Below are positions 8,174 through 17,201 of a stretch of DNA of 64,000 bases, one piece after another (position 1 is the stretch's first letter; each line of letters opens with the position of its first letter). The notes under the pieces were generated by a model that saw only the letters and a program-made list of their open reading frames with translations, did no database searches and was not told where the DNA came from. The stretch comes from an uncultured Caulobacterales bacterium (GTDB lineage: Bacteria > Pseudomonadota > Alphaproteobacteria > Caulobacterales > Caulobacteraceae). A program made the translations under genes and the position numbers. Where the stretch lies: positions 248,001 through 312,000 of the forward strand of contig CAISEP010000023.1 in NCBI GenBank assembly GCA_903884425.1. Reading direction: 5' to 3'.

Positions 8174-10129
8174 TCAGTTCACGGGGTTGTAGCGAGCCAG
8201 GAAGCCGGTCATGGCCTCCAGCATCTTGGTCCGGGTGGAGGCGGACTCGATGTGGTGGGTCTCGTTCTCGAGGATCACGAACTCCACCGGCTTGCCCGCC
8301 TGGCGCATGGCATCGACCATTTCCTGGCTCTGCTCCAGGGGCACGGTGGTGTCCTGGCGGCCGTGGATCAGCATCAGGGGCACCGTCACCCGGGCGGCCA
8401 GCTTGGCCGGCGACACCGCATCGCCCGCGGGGTCGGCCTCGCCCTTCAGGCCCATGGAGCTCTTCCAGTAGCGCATGACCTCGCTCAGCTTGCCCGCCCG
8501 GTCCCGGGACCAGACCAGCATGGCATTGAGGTCCGACACCGGGGCCCCGGCGGCGGCGCAGCGATAGAGGCCGGTCTGCACGGTGACGCTGGCGAGGGTG
8601 GCGTAGCCCCCGTAGCTCCAGCCCACGACGCAGGCCCGGGCCGGATCGATGATTCCGGCGGCGGCCACCGCCTTGAACGCGTCGGACACGTCGGTCTGCA
8701 TCAGCTTGCCCCACTGGCCCCAGCCGGCCCGGGCAAATTCGATGCCGAAGCCGCCGGATCCGCGGAATTCCGGCTGGATCACCACATAGCCGCGGCTGGC
8801 CAGGGCCTGGGCCCACCAGTCGAAGCCGTAATAGTCCCGGCCCTGCGGACCGCCGTGCGGCAGCACCACCGCAGGCAGGTTCTTCGCCGTGGCCCGGGTG
8901 TAGCCCGGCGGCACGGTCACCAGCGCCTTCTCGTGCAGGCCGTCGCCGGTGGTGTAGTCGAACCAGCTGAACTCACCCACCTGATCGTCGGGGATGTCCG
9001 GATAGGCGGCCCCCAGCGGGATCGCCTGGTGGTTGGTGAGGTCGATCAGGAAATAGTGGCCGGCATCATGGGCGCCATCGACCCGGATGATCCAGCGGGA
9101 CTTGTCCTCGCTGTAGCTTTCGAAATGGACCTTCTTCCCCGGGAAGGCCGCGCGGACGGAGTTCCAGCGGCCCTGCACGGTCTCGTCCAGGAACTGGAAG
9201 GTTTCCAGGAAGCCGCCGAGATAGAAGCCGATCAGCAGATGGGACCGGCGGTCGAACAGGGGATCCACGTCCACCGCGCCCTTGACCAGGTCCTCGCCCA
9301 TGGTGCCAGTGGTCAGGTTGATCTCGCGAACCCCGCCCCGGGACCCGTTCTCGTTGAGGGAGAACAGCACGGTGTCAGGGGTACGCCCCAGGCCGATCAC
9401 GGCCCCGCCCCCCACGTCGGCCTCACCCTTGGCCAGCACCGTGGGATCGTTCTCCCCCTTCAGGATGGTCCACTTGCGGCCATGGTCCTTGTATTCCATC
9501 CGCGCCGCGATCTTGGCGTCGGCGGTCAGGATGAAGTCCCCCTGATCCTCCCCCGAGCGGGCGACCTTGATGATCTGCAGGTTGTCCAGATCCACCCGGT
9601 AGAGCAGGCGACCGCCCTGGAAATAGCCGTAGGTGCGGCCGTTCTCGTGCAGCACGCGCTCCGGCAGGCCGATGCTGTTGAAGTCCGGGTCGGCCCGGCG
9701 GCCGTTGGAGGCTTCCTCCTCGACGGGGGCCACCTGCTGGGTCTTGCCGGTCTTCAGGTTGATCAGGAACAGGAAGCCCTGCTCGTAGACATAGTTGGTG
9801 CCGGTGTTCTCGGTCCGGTGGGTGTAGACGAACAGGTGATCGTCGTCCGCCCATTCGGCAACGCCGTTGCGGTCGGTCACTTCCAGCGACGTGACGATCC
9901 CCTTGTCCCCCTCGAGGCGGCGGACCACCAGAAGGCGCTGTTTGCCGCCGTTGACGAACAGCGCCACGAACTTGCCCGACGGGGACAGGTGCAGCCGCTC
10001 GATGCTGGGCAGGGCTCCGTAGGTGGCCACCGAGGGCGGCGCGCCGGCGGCCGTGGCGCTGCCAAGGGCGGTGGCGGACAGGAGGAGGGCTCCGGCAAGG
10101 CCGAGCCCGAAACGGAACGAATGACGCAT
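8174..10129 (-). CDS. Exported prolyl-oligopeptidase-family (S9) peptidase
   Basis: A 651-aa exported serine peptidase. The ATG at 10129 is preferred over longer forms because GGGGA lies 6 bp upstream and MRHSFRFGLGLAGALLLSA makes a signal peptide ending at TAAGAPP. A beta-propeller-like region (about 40-400) precedes an alpha/beta-hydrolase domain with the expected triad: S505 in GWSYGGYA, D593 in HGRQDTTVP, and H625 or H626 in ENETHHIES. Family members cleave short peptides, often after proline or as dipeptidyl/acylaminoacyl peptidases. It is divergent from the large TonB-dependent receptor across a 556-bp gap, an arrangement that suits periplasmic digestion of imported peptides (inference). 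Confidence 0.9.
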   Translation of the reverse strand: MRHSFRFGLGLAGALLLSATALGSATAAGAPPSVATYGALPSIERLHLSPSGKFVALFVNGGKQRLLVVRRLEGDKGIVTSLEVTDRNGVAEWADDDHLFVYTHRTENTGTNYVYEQGFLFLINLKTGKTQQVAPVEEEASNGRRADPDFNSIGLPERVLHENGRTYGYFQGGRLLYRVDLDNLQIIKVARSGEDQGDFILTADAKIAARMEYKDHGRKWTILKGENDPTVLAKGEADVGGGAVIGLGRTPDTVLFSLNENGSRGGVREINLTTGTMGEDLVKGAVDVDPLFDRRSHLLIGFYLGGFLETFQFLDETVQGRWNSVRAAFPGKKVHFESYSEDKSRWIIRVDGAHDAGHYFLIDLTNHQAIPLGAAYPDIPDDQVGEFSWFDYTTGDGLHEKALVTVPPGYTRATAKNLPAVVLPHGGPQGRDYYGFDWWAQALASRGYVVIQPEFRGSGGFGIEFARAGWGQWGKLMQTDVSDAFKAVAAAGIIDPARACVVGWSYGGYATLASVTVQTGLYRCAAAGAPVSDLNAMLVWSRDRAGKLSEVMRYWKSSMGLKGEADPAGDAVSPAKLAARVTVPLMLIHGRQDTTVPLEQSQEMVDAMRQAGKPVEFVILENETHHIESASTRTKMLEAMTGFLARYNPVN

Positions 10130-10685
10130 GAACAATCCCCGATCTGGACCTTCATAGAAATGCGCCAGCGGTTCCTCGTCAATCGGCGCGAAACGAATAC
10201 CGCCCGGTCCGGGCGACCTTGTCACAGGCGCGCGACCCGGCGGCGGGTCATTCCCGGCCCGGTTTCCAATCATGGCGGCCAGGCTGTCCCCTGATCCGGT
10301 GCCTGGCGGTCATGCGGGAGAACAAACGTGTGAAGAGGAATTCATCCTGAAGAAGATCGTCGTCGGCAGCACTTGAGACCGCCTCGACTCCCCCGGCTCC
10401 ATGACCTTCGAAAGGCCGCAGATACTGTGTGGCCGTCGGGCCTGATCGGTGCAGGCCGCTGCGGCAGGACCGGAAATTCCGTGTGAAATTTCGCCTTTCC
10501 GCGGCAGAAACGCACAAAAGTCACCGGGAATGCCCCGGCTGACCGGCATAACCTGCTTTTACCGGCGTTGTAAAATTGTCGCAACGGCGGAGCGAATGCG
10601 CCCGGTCGTGCTGACCGAGATTGCAAAACGGACATTCAACCAACACTAAATCGTCATCGAATGACGCTGGCCGAACGCCGGGCGC
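10130..10685. other. Divergent intergenic region between S9 peptidase and TonB receptor
   Basis: About 556 bp without a convincing gene. Small open frames inside it have neither a plausible ribosome site nor a recognisable product. The region is richer in A/T than its surroundings from 10470 onward and holds short dyads: GAAATT/AATTTC at 10473-10492, CGTTG/CAACG around 10566-10586, and a CGTCAT-cga-ATGACG hairpin (see separate entry). It probably contains both divergent promoters and operator sites; no confident -35/-10 pair could be picked. Confidence 0.5.
10652..10666. promoter_or_regulatory. Short perfect dyad in the receptor leader
   Basis: CGTCAT and ATGACG are separated by three bases (cga), about 20-35 bp upstream of the candidate receptor starts. 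It could be an operator half-pair or a small 5'-leader hairpin. Seen directly; the function is inferred and weak. Confidence 0.3.
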
Positions 10686-13600
10686 ATGTCAGCCTTGAGT
10701 GGGGGTATGATGAAAAAGGTGAGTTTGCTGATGGGGACGGCGCTTCTGGCGTCGATGGCGATCGCCGATCAGGCGATGGCCCAGGCCGCGGCCTCCCCGA
10801 CGGACGTGACCGAAGTGGTCGTGACCGGTTCGCGGGTGAAGAAGGACGCCTTCAACGCGCCCGAGCCCATCCTGGTGATCACCGCCGACAGCGCCAAGCT
10901 GGCCGGCTATGCCGACACCGCTTCCATGCTGCAGCAGTCGTCCATCGCGGCCGGGTCGTTCCAGACCAACGGCCAGCTGACCGGCTATGTGGTGACCGGC
11001 GGTCCGGGTGCCCAGACCCTGAACCTGGGCAAGCTCGGCGCCCAGCGCACCATTATCCTGCTGGACGGCAAGCGTCTCGGCCCCGCCGGTGTCGGCGGCA
11101 CGGTCGGCCCGGTTGACCTGAACGTCATTCCGCAGTCGATCATCGACAAGATCGAAGTCCTGAAGGACGGTGCCTCGTCCATCTACGGCTCCGACGCCGT
11201 GGCCGGCGTGGTCAACATCATCACCAAGAAGAAGCACGACGGCGCCCAGCTGGACGCCTATGGCGACGCCTCGCAAGGCGGCGGCGGCAATTCGTACCAG
11301 CTCAGCGGCGACTTCGGTAAGACCTTCGACAAGGGCTACCTGGAAATCGCCGGCGAGTACTACGAGCAGGACGCCCTGACCAAGGGCCAGCGGAGCTACA
11401 CCAACTGCTCCGAAGACTACCTGTTCAACCCGGCGACGGGTGCGCGGATCGACTACACGGCCGACCCGGCGACCTACAACTACGGGCACAATTACAAGTG
11501 CTACAACTCGACCAACAACGACATCTCGACCTCGGCCGGCACCCTGCAGTACCTGCAGCCGGGCGTCGTCTATCCGACGTCGGCCCAGGGCAACAACGTG
11601 CCGGCCTCCATCGCCGCGCTCTTCGCCCGTCAGGCCCGCGCCGGTTACCCGCTGACCTATCCCTATGCCAACTACTCCTCGCCGCTCACCAACCGCGCGT
11701 CGGTGATCGAGCCGGACCGGCACTACAACATCAGCGCCAATCTCGGCTATGACCTGGACGCCAGCTCGCACCTGTACGGCCAGTTCGAGCTGAGCGACCG
11801 CCTGTCCTACCAGACCGGCGCCCGCCAGCTGTTCCCGACCCTGGGTGCGACCTGGAAGGCCAGCAATCCGAACAACATCTTTGCCGGGACCGGCGTTTCG
11901 CCGACCTACCCGATCATCGAGCTGCCGTCGGACTACCGCCAGGACGTGAAGTATTATCGCGGCGTGGCCGGCATCAAGGGCGACATCCGCAACATGGGCT
12001 GGTTCAACCGGTTCAGCTATGACGCCTATGTCGTCTACTCGCGGTCCGACGCCACCTACCAGAACGACTCGATCTACAACGACCGGGTCGTGGCCACCAC
12101 CACGGGGGCCGGTGCCTGCAACCCGCTGACGCCGAACCTGTCCGGCTTCGACTGCTCCACCCTGCCCGCGGGCGGCATCCCCTGGCTCAGCCAGCGTGTC
12201 GTGAGCGGCAACTTCACCTCCGCCGAGCGGAACTTCCTGTTCTTCAAGGCGCACGGCACCACCCAGTATGATCAGGTGATCCTGGAAAGCGATTTCACGG
12301 GCGACCTGCTCACCCTGCCGGCGGGCCCGCTGGGCTCGGCCTTCGGTGTCAGCTACCGGCATGACCGCATCAGCGACACGCCGGACCCGCAGGCCCAGCT
12401 GAGCAACCTCTGGGGCCAGACGGCCGCCGGCCACACGGCGGGCGCCGACGGCGTCGGGGAAGCCTATCTCGAGCTGAACGTTCCGCTGATCAAGGACGTG
12501 CCGTTCATCCAGAACCTGACCACCGACGTCTCGGGCCGTTACTCGGACTACAACTCCTACGGTTCGACCACGACCTACAAGGTGTCCGGCAACTGGACCG
12601 TGACCCCGGAACTGAAGTTCCGCGGATCGGTCGGAACCTCGTTCCGCGCCCCGGCGCTGTACGAGCTGTATCTGGCGCACCAGACCGGCTTCCTCGGCCA
12701 GTCCTCGGTTGACCCGTGCTACAACTACGGCACCAACAACCCCGGTCCGCAGATCGTCGCGGCCTGTACGGCCCTGGGCATCCCGAACAACTACACCGGG
12801 ACCCAGAACCCGGGTGGTGGGGCCTCGGCCACCATCTCCACGGGCGGCGGCATCGGCAACCTGCAGGCCGAGACCTCCCTGGCCAAGAGCGTCGGCATCG
12901 TAATCACGCCGAAGCACTTCGGCATCGACACCTGGACCAACCTGTCGGTCGCGATCGACTACTTCCAGTTCAAGGTGTCCAACGAGGTCCAGACCTTCGG
13001 TGCCTACAACATCATCTCCCAGTGCCTGAGCGGCCAGACGGCGTTCTGCTCGCTCTTCACCCGGGACCTGAACCCGGCGTCGCCGACCTACTTCAACATC
13101 CTGAGCGTCAACAACAACTACGTGAACGTTGCCAGCCAGTATGTGAACCGGATCGATGCCACCATCCGCGCCGACCACAACTTCGGCGCCCAGGGCAAGG
13201 TCTCCTTCGAGAGCAACATGTCCTGGACCCTGACGGACAAGAACGTCCTTCTCGGTGGGGCCGCGGTGTTCAACCAGAACGGCGGGACCTATGACTATGA
13301 CGGCCCCGTGTTCGCCGGTAACGCCTCGCTGCGCTGGGACATCAACGACTGGACGGTGTTCTGGAACTCCCAGTTCATCGGCAAGGGTTCGGACGTTCCG
13401 TTCTTCGGCTATGACACCTACTACAACTCGAAGTACTACAACCTCCCGGCGGGCAACGCTTCGCAGACCACCTATGCGAACTTCCACGTGAACGCCCGGA
13501 TCTATCACGACCTGTCGATCACCAAGCGCCTCGCGGCCATGAACATCGAAGCCACCGCGGGCATCCGGAACCTGTTCGACGAGGCGCCGCCTGCGGTGTC

Positions 13601-13691
13601 CACCGGCGAGTTCCGGATCGGTACCTCGGCTCTGAACGCCTACGACATGATCGGCCGCCAGTTCTTCGGCCGCCTGTCGAAGAAGTGGTAG
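10686..13691 (+). CDS. TonB-dependent outer-membrane receptor, 1001 aa
   Basis: The N-terminal signal peptide reads MKKVSLLMGTALLASMAIA and ends at QAMAQA. The mature protein begins with a TonB-box-like DVTEVVVTGSRVKK. The plug domain (about 45-175) carries VDLNVIPQSIIDKIEVLKDG and SSIYGSDAVAGVVNIITKK. The rest is a long beta-barrel rich in aromatic and Asn/Gly residues, ending GRQFFGRLSKKW with the terminal aromatic residue that outer-membrane insertion needs. Extracellular loops contain paired cysteines. Starts at 10707 or 10710 are also possible, because the GGGGG at 10701-10705 sits upstream of the second. The substrate is unknown; the divergent S9 peptidase hints at peptides. A hairpin terminator follows the stop by about 65 bp. 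Confidence 0.93.
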   Translation: MSALSGGMMKKVSLLMGTALLASMAIADQAMAQAAASPTDVTEVVVTGSRVKKDAFNAPEPILVITADSAKLAGYADTASMLQQSSIAAGSFQTNGQLTGYVVTGGPGAQTLNLGKLGAQRTIILLDGKRLGPAGVGGTVGPVDLNVIPQSIIDKIEVLKDGASSIYGSDAVAGVVNIITKKKHDGAQLDAYGDASQGGGGNSYQLSGDFGKTFDKGYLEIAGEYYEQDALTKGQRSYTNCSEDYLFNPATGARIDYTADPATYNYGHNYKCYNSTNNDISTSAGTLQYLQPGVVYPTSAQGNNVPASIAALFARQARAGYPLTYPYANYSSPLTNRASVIEPDRHYNISANLGYDLDASSHLYGQFELSDRLSYQTGARQLFPTLGATWKASNPNNIFAGTGVSPTYPIIELPSDYRQDVKYYRGVAGIKGDIRNMGWFNRFSYDAYVVYSRSDATYQNDSIYNDRVVATTTGAGACNPLTPNLSGFDCSTLPAGGIPWLSQRVVSGNFTSAERNFLFFKAHGTTQYDQVILESDFTGDLLTLPAGPLGSAFGVSYRHDRISDTPDPQAQLSNLWGQTAAGHTAGADGVGEAYLELNVPLIKDVPFIQNLTTDVSGRYSDYNSYGSTTTYKVSGNWTVTPELKFRGSVGTSFRAPALYELYLAHQTGFLGQSSVDPCYNYGTNNPGPQIVAACTALGIPNNYTGTQNPGGGASATISTGGGIGNLQAETSLAKSVGIVITPKHFGIDTWTNLSVAIDYFQFKVSNEVQTFGAYNIISQCLSGQTAFCSLFTRDLNPASPTYFNILSVNNNYVNVASQYVNRIDATIRADHNFGAQGKVSFESNMSWTLTDKNVLLGGAAVFNQNGGTYDYDGPVFAGNASLRWDINDWTVFWNSQFIGKGSDVPFFGYDTYYNSKYYNLPAGNASQTTYANFHVNARIYHDLSITKRLAAMNIEATAGIRNLFDEAPPAVSTGEFRIGTSALNAYDMIGRQFFGRLSKKW

Positions 13692-13757
13692 GATCTTCGG
13701 GACCCCGGTCGTCACGCCTCAGGGCCTGACGACCGGACCTCGGACATCGGAAGACCA

Positions 13758-13791
13758 GAGCGCCGTCCCTCCCACCGGAGGGGCGGCGTTC
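13758..13791 (+). terminator. Hairpin terminator after the TonB receptor
   Basis: A stem of about 15 bp with two or three G-U pairs (arms 13758-13772 and 13777-13791) and a four-base loop, CACC, begins 67 bp after the receptor stop. Only a weak T-rich tail follows, so it is strong as a structure but not a textbook intrinsic terminator. Confidence 0.6.
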
Positions 13792-13933
13792 TGCCGTTTG
13801 CGGCCCACCGCAGCAGCGACAGGCCGTGCGCGTCCCAGGTGAGTGAACATTGATCAGTTGGGCTTCGGCTGCTGTCTTTTCAGGCAGTCGGACGGCGGAT
13901 CCGCAGGGGCGACCCGGACTTCGCGCCGAAATG

Positions 13934-13961
13934 TTGACAATGCTTAGATGGGCCCTATCAG
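13934..13961 (+). promoter_or_regulatory. Candidate sigma-70-like promoter for the small exported protein
   Basis: A perfect TTGACA at 13934-13939 is followed after 16 bp by TATCAG (four of six to TATAAT). It lies about 110 bp upstream of the small exported-protein gene, in a 380-bp gap (13692-14071) that otherwise holds only the receptor terminator. The -35 is convincing; the -10 is weak. Confidence 0.4.
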
Positions 13962-14071
13962 GGATCCATGGAGGTTGGCCGCTGCGGCGAGTCACCCCGA
14001 CGGCCCGCTCGAGAATGGGGCCAAGGAAGCGTCCGGAAAGATTGTCTTTCACATCTTTTCGGAGAACTCAC

Positions 14072-14377
14072 ATGAACCGCACACTCATCCTCACCCTCGG
14101 CGCCGTCCTGCTGGCCGGAGCCGCCCAGGCCGGCGAATATCGCGTCAGTGTCGTCGGCAAGACGCCGGGGCAGGTCCGCGCCGCGATCGCCGGTGCCGCC
14201 GCCGAGGTCTGCCGCTCGGCCTATGACGGCGATCCCGCCGGCATCTACGAGCGCCCGGCCTGCGAGCGCGCCGCCTACCAGACGGGCCTGCGCCGCTACC
14301 AGCGCCTGCGGGCCGCCGCCCCGGCCGACAGCGCCCGCCGCGCCCCCGAGGCCAACGGGATGGGCGCCGGCCGCTAG
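14072..14377 (+). CDS. Small exported protein, UrcA-like
   Basis: A 101-aa protein with a clear signal peptide (MNRTLILTLGAVLLAGAAQA, cleavage before GEYRV). The mature part of about 80 residues has two cysteines (VCRSAYDG and ACERAAYQ) and a VSVVGKTPGQVRAAIAGAA segment. This two-cysteine layout recalls the UrcA family of small exported alphaproteobacterial proteins of unknown function. The start is fixed by GGAGAA 5 bp upstream of the ATG. The gene has its own candidate promoter and a strong hairpin terminator, so it looks monocistronic. The UrcA match is by pattern only. Confidence 0.72.
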   Translation: MNRTLILTLGAVLLAGAAQAGEYRVSVVGKTPGQVRAAIAGAAAEVCRSAYDGDPAGIYERPACERAAYQTGLRRYQRLRAAAPADSARRAPEANGMGAGR

Positions 14378-14416
14378 GCCGCCCACGTCCGTCCGGACCG
14401 GACAGGTCGGAAGGAG

Positions 14417-14445
14417 GGCCCGGTGCGGGGACGCGCCGGGCCTTT
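14417..14445 (+). terminator. Intrinsic-type terminator after the small exported protein
   Basis: An 11-bp stem (arms 14417-14427 and 14432-14442, one G-U pair) with a GGGA loop is followed by TTT and further pyrimidines. It lies 40 bp after the stop and just before the end of the convergent tadG gene, so it may serve both strands. Confidence 0.62.
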
Positions 14446-14460
14446 CCCGTTCCTGCAGTC

Positions 14461-15807
14461 TCAGGACATGGAGACCAGGTGGGCGGTGGACACGGCCTTC
14501 TGGAACAGGTTCGTCAGGGCGCCGGAAATGTCCCCGTCGGTGTTCACCTGGAAGTACAGGCCCGGAGAGGCGCAGTTCTGTGCCGTGGTGGCGATGCTGC
14601 TCTGGATGGGGGCGATGTAGGTGTTGTACCAGCCGTTGGTCGGCAGCGGATTGTAGGTCAGGTACAGGAAGGCGATGCGGATGCCCCGGTTCTTGATGGT
14701 CTGGCAGTAGTTGGTGTGGGTGTTGATCGGGCCATAGTTGCGGTTGCCGCTGTAGATGTAGTCCTCCACCCCGTCGGACACGATGAACAACACTTCCTCC
14801 GGCGTGTCCCCGGTATTGCCGGTACCGGTGCCGGGGTTGGGCATGGTGCTGTTGATCTGCTGCAGGCCCATGTCGAGGTAGGAATCCTCGTCGCTGTTGC
14901 AGTTGCTGACCGTAAGGCAGTTGTTGTTGTAGACCGTCACCGCCTGCAGGGTGCCGGCGGCGGTCTTGGCCGCCGAGAAGTTGCTGGTCAGCGGGCTCAG
15001 CTGGGTGAAGTTGTAATCGATGGTGTAGAGCGCCACCCGGTAGCTCGTATAGTTCTGCGCCGCGGTGGTGGGGGCCAGCGTCATCAGGTCCTGGACCGCG
15101 GAATTGACCAGATCGATCCGCAGGGTCACGCCGAGATTGCGCGCCAGCTGGTAGTTGTCGATTCCCCCGGGATTGCCGAGGTTGTCCGACGCCGGGTTGG
15201 TCTCGTGGCAGGCAAAGGCACAGCCGCCCTGGCTCGCCGTGTTCGACACCATGGTCGCGATGCCCGAGGTGGTGGCGGCAATGGCCATGGACGGCGACGT
15301 GTCGAGCAGCATGTAGAAGTCGATCTTCGGCGAGACCGACGACTTGGCCGAGGACGACCCGGTCACCGGCAGGCTGTTGATCCCGAGGATGCTGCTGAAC
15401 ACCGTGGTCGAGGCCGCGGCGAAGTTCACCGTGGCGACCCGGGTCACATTGGTGCCGTTGGTGGTGTCGTTCACGGTCACGGTGATGTCGCTGGCATTGT
15501 AGGTGACATTGGGCACGGTGGCGACGCCGGAGCGGATCACCGCCAGGGCCGCCGCCTGGGCAGTCGCGGTGGTCTGGTTCATCATGGTGGGCGTCACCGC
15601 GGCCAGGGCGGCGGTGTCGGCAATGCCGTTCAGCCGGTCCTGCCGGGTGCGGGCCAGGGTGTAGTCCGTGCTCATCCCCACGGCCAGGACCAGCGGGGCC
15701 AGCAGCACGGCCACGGTGATGGCCACGTTGCCGCGGGATTCCGGCAGCAGGCGGCGCACCACCAGGGCCAGGCGTGCGAGGGATTTCAGCGACGGCATCA
15801 TGTCCAC
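14461..15807 (-). CDS. TadG-like protein with von Willebrand A domain (Tad module 1)
   Basis: The 448-aa protein begins with a short basic region, then one membrane helix preceded by SRGNVAITVAVLLAPLVLAVG, the Tad-type pseudopilin N terminus. The body is a vWA domain with a metal-ion site, LLDTSPSM (D-x-S-x-S at about residue 170), and later LFIVSDGVEDY. TadG-type proteins anchor in the inner membrane and are linked to Flp/Tad pilus or adhesin assembly. It is the last gene of a three-gene operon, starting 2 bp after the TadE stop; GTG at 15807 and ATG at 15801 or 15798 are all possible, with AGAGGTGG adjacent. No Tad ATPase or major Flp pilin is present in the window. Confidence 0.85.
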   Translation of the reverse strand: MDMMPSLKSLARLALVVRRLLPESRGNVAITVAVLLAPLVLAVGMSTDYTLARTRQDRLNGIADTAALAAVTPTMMNQTTATAQAAALAVIRSGVATVPNVTYNASDITVTVNDTTNGTNVTRVATVNFAAASTTVFSSILGINSLPVTGSSSAKSSVSPKIDFYMLLDTSPSMAIAATTSGIATMVSNTASQGGCAFACHETNPASDNLGNPGGIDNYQLARNLGVTLRIDLVNSAVQDLMTLAPTTAAQNYTSYRVALYTIDYNFTQLSPLTSNFSAAKTAAGTLQAVTVYNNNCLTVSNCNSDEDSYLDMGLQQINSTMPNPGTGTGNTGDTPEEVLFIVSDGVEDYIYSGNRNYGPINTHTNYCQTIKNRGIRIAFLYLTYNPLPTNGWYNTYIAPIQSSIATTAQNCASPGLYFQVNTDGDISGALTNLFQKAVSTAHLVSMS

Positions 15808-15809
15808 CT

Positions 15810-16358
15810 CTAGCCTGTGTAAGGGATCGACGGGGAATTCCGCGGGATGATGTAGATGCTCGACGTCATCGGCACCGCGCTGATGAAGGCGGAGCCGACG
15901 GTGGGCGTGTAGTTGTAGGTGGTCTGGACCAGGATGTAGTTCGAGCTGGGCGACGCCAGCCCGGTCGGCATGGTCACGGCACTGCCGGCGGTGAGGGCGG
16001 TGGCGCCGTTGTAGGCCTGGCTCCAGGTGACGGTGGCATTGCTGTTGGCGTCCGTCGTGACCTCCGACAGGACGATCTTCAGGTTCGCCGTGCTGTAGGG
16101 GGCCATGATCTGCGACGTGGCGGCGAAGACGGTGGACACGTCCGACGCCGCAAGGGTCGAATACTGGGCCGTGACATTGGCCAGCTCCACCGTCGTGTCG
16201 GTCAGCTTGCGGTAGGTCGCGGTCATGTTGCAGACCTCGTAGCCACCGAAATACAGGGCCACCAGCATCGGGAAGATCAGGGCGAACTCCACCAGGGCCA
16301 CGCCCCGGCGGTCCCGCCGGAACCGGCGGAGCAGACCTGGGATGCGGGGGCGGCTCAT
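15810..16358 (-). CDS. TadE-like pseudopilin (module 1, second)
   Basis: This 182-aa protein starts with an arginine-rich stretch and then RRGVALVEFALIFPMLVALYFGGYEV, the TadE signature: a prepilin-like GVALVEFAL segment with a conserved Glu. The C-terminal periplasmic part ends IYIIPRNSPSIPYTG. The ATG overlaps the previous TGA (ATGA at 16355-16358), so translation is coupled to the upstream TadE gene. It shares the PRNSP ending with the last gene of module 2 (37351-37914), marking those two as the closest pair. Likely role: minor pseudopilin of a Tad-type envelope structure. Confidence 0.85.
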   Translation of the reverse strand: MSRPRIPGLLRRFRRDRRGVALVEFALIFPMLVALYFGGYEVCNMTATYRKLTDTTVELANVTAQYSTLAASDVSTVFAATSQIMAPYSTANLKIVLSEVTTDANSNATVTWSQAYNGATALTAGSAVTMPTGLASPSSNYILVQTTYNYTPTVGSAFISAVPMTSSIYIIPRNSPSIPYTG

Positions 16359-16927
16359 TGATAGGGCTCGTTCTTGTAGACCGCCGTGGCCACCAGCAGG
16401 TGGCCGCCGTCGGGCTGGTTGTTGAGTCCCAGACCCAGCATCTGGCCGAAGATCGGCCAGTCGTACATGACGCGGACGATGACGATGTCGCCGGGGTTGC
16501 CGGGATTGTAGGACCAGCTGTTCGTCACCTGTCCGGAGCCGTTGTAGGTCAGGGTGATCGGGCTGGTGCTGATGGCCGCGAAGTTGGAGGCCGACTGCAC
16601 GTCCACCATCATGTTGGCGCAGGTGAAGGCCGTGGAGGCGTTGGTGCAGACCAGTTGCTTGAACTGGGACTGGGTCATGCCCGAGGTCTGGGCCGCGCCG
16701 GTCATCAACTGCCGGGCGGAGGTCTGGGCCGCGGACTGCAGGGCCTGGTCGAAGAAGAAGATGATCGAGGTCTGCAGCATGGCCAGCACCACCGCGATCA
16801 GGGGGGCGGAGACCAGGGCGAACTCCACGGCGGTCGCGCCCCGGGAGTCGGACCGCACATATCCAAGAATCCTTCTCAGATAGCTCGCCACTTCAGTCCG
16901 CCCACCACTGTTGTCGTTCACCGGCAT
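16355..16927 (-). CDS. TadE-like pseudopilin (module 1, first)
   Basis: This is a 190-aa protein when started at the ATG at 16927. The frame stays open further upstream, but that would run into the divergent pseC gene and add non-membrane sequence. Residues about 25-55 carry SRGATAVEFALVSAPLIAVVLAML, the TadE prepilin-like helix. The periplasmic part contains VCTNAS and CANMM cysteines and ends TAVYKNEPYQ, matching the RNEPYA end of its counterpart in module 2. No good ribosome site precedes the ATG; a GTG at YVRSDSRG is an alternative. It is first in a tightly packed operon with the second TadE and TadG. Confidence 0.82.
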   Translation of the reverse strand: MPVNDNSGGRTEVASYLRRILGYVRSDSRGATAVEFALVSAPLIAVVLAMLQTSIIFFFDQALQSAAQTSARQLMTGAAQTSGMTQSQFKQLVCTNASTAFTCANMMVDVQSASNFAAISTSPITLTYNGSGQVTNSWSYNPGNPGDIVIVRVMYDWPIFGQMLGLGLNNQPDGGHLLVATAVYKNEPYQ

Positions 16928-17026
16928 TTTGAATTCGGTAAACTTTTTGGATCCCGCGACTGAATACAGCTTTGATGTGATCACTTGCCGCGGATTGTCT
17001 TTAATTCCGCCGTCAAAATGGCCGAA

Positions 17027-17056
17027 TTGGCTTAACGGGCCGTTTTTTTGTATAGT
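17027..17056 (+). promoter_or_regulatory. Candidate promoter upstream of pseC
   Basis: TTGGCT (17027-17032, four of six to TTGACA) and TATAGT (17051-17056, five of six to TATAAT) are spaced by 18 bp in the AT-rich gap between tadE and pseC (16928-17201). They lie about 145 bp upstream of the pseC ATG. The gap also has to hold the tad promoter on the other strand. Confidence 0.33.
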
Positions 17057-17201
17057 TACCAGCCTGTTTATGCTGGCGCTGCGGGCAAGCTGACCAAGTC
17101 CGCGGGCCCCGGACAGGGGGTCGGCCAGAGACGTCACTGGCGGATTTGTTAACCCTGAAGATGTCAGGCTGGCCCCGTCAGAGGCGACGAGAGAACGGCC
17201 C

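Noticed and set aside
10248-10649. Small open frames in the gap before the receptor
   Set aside because: No ribosome site or conserved-looking product, and inconsistent with the regulatory dyads there.
10689-13715. A 1008-residue open frame antisense to the TonB receptor
   Set aside because: Low-complexity Val/Gly/Arg translation, mirrored from the receptor; no ribosome site.
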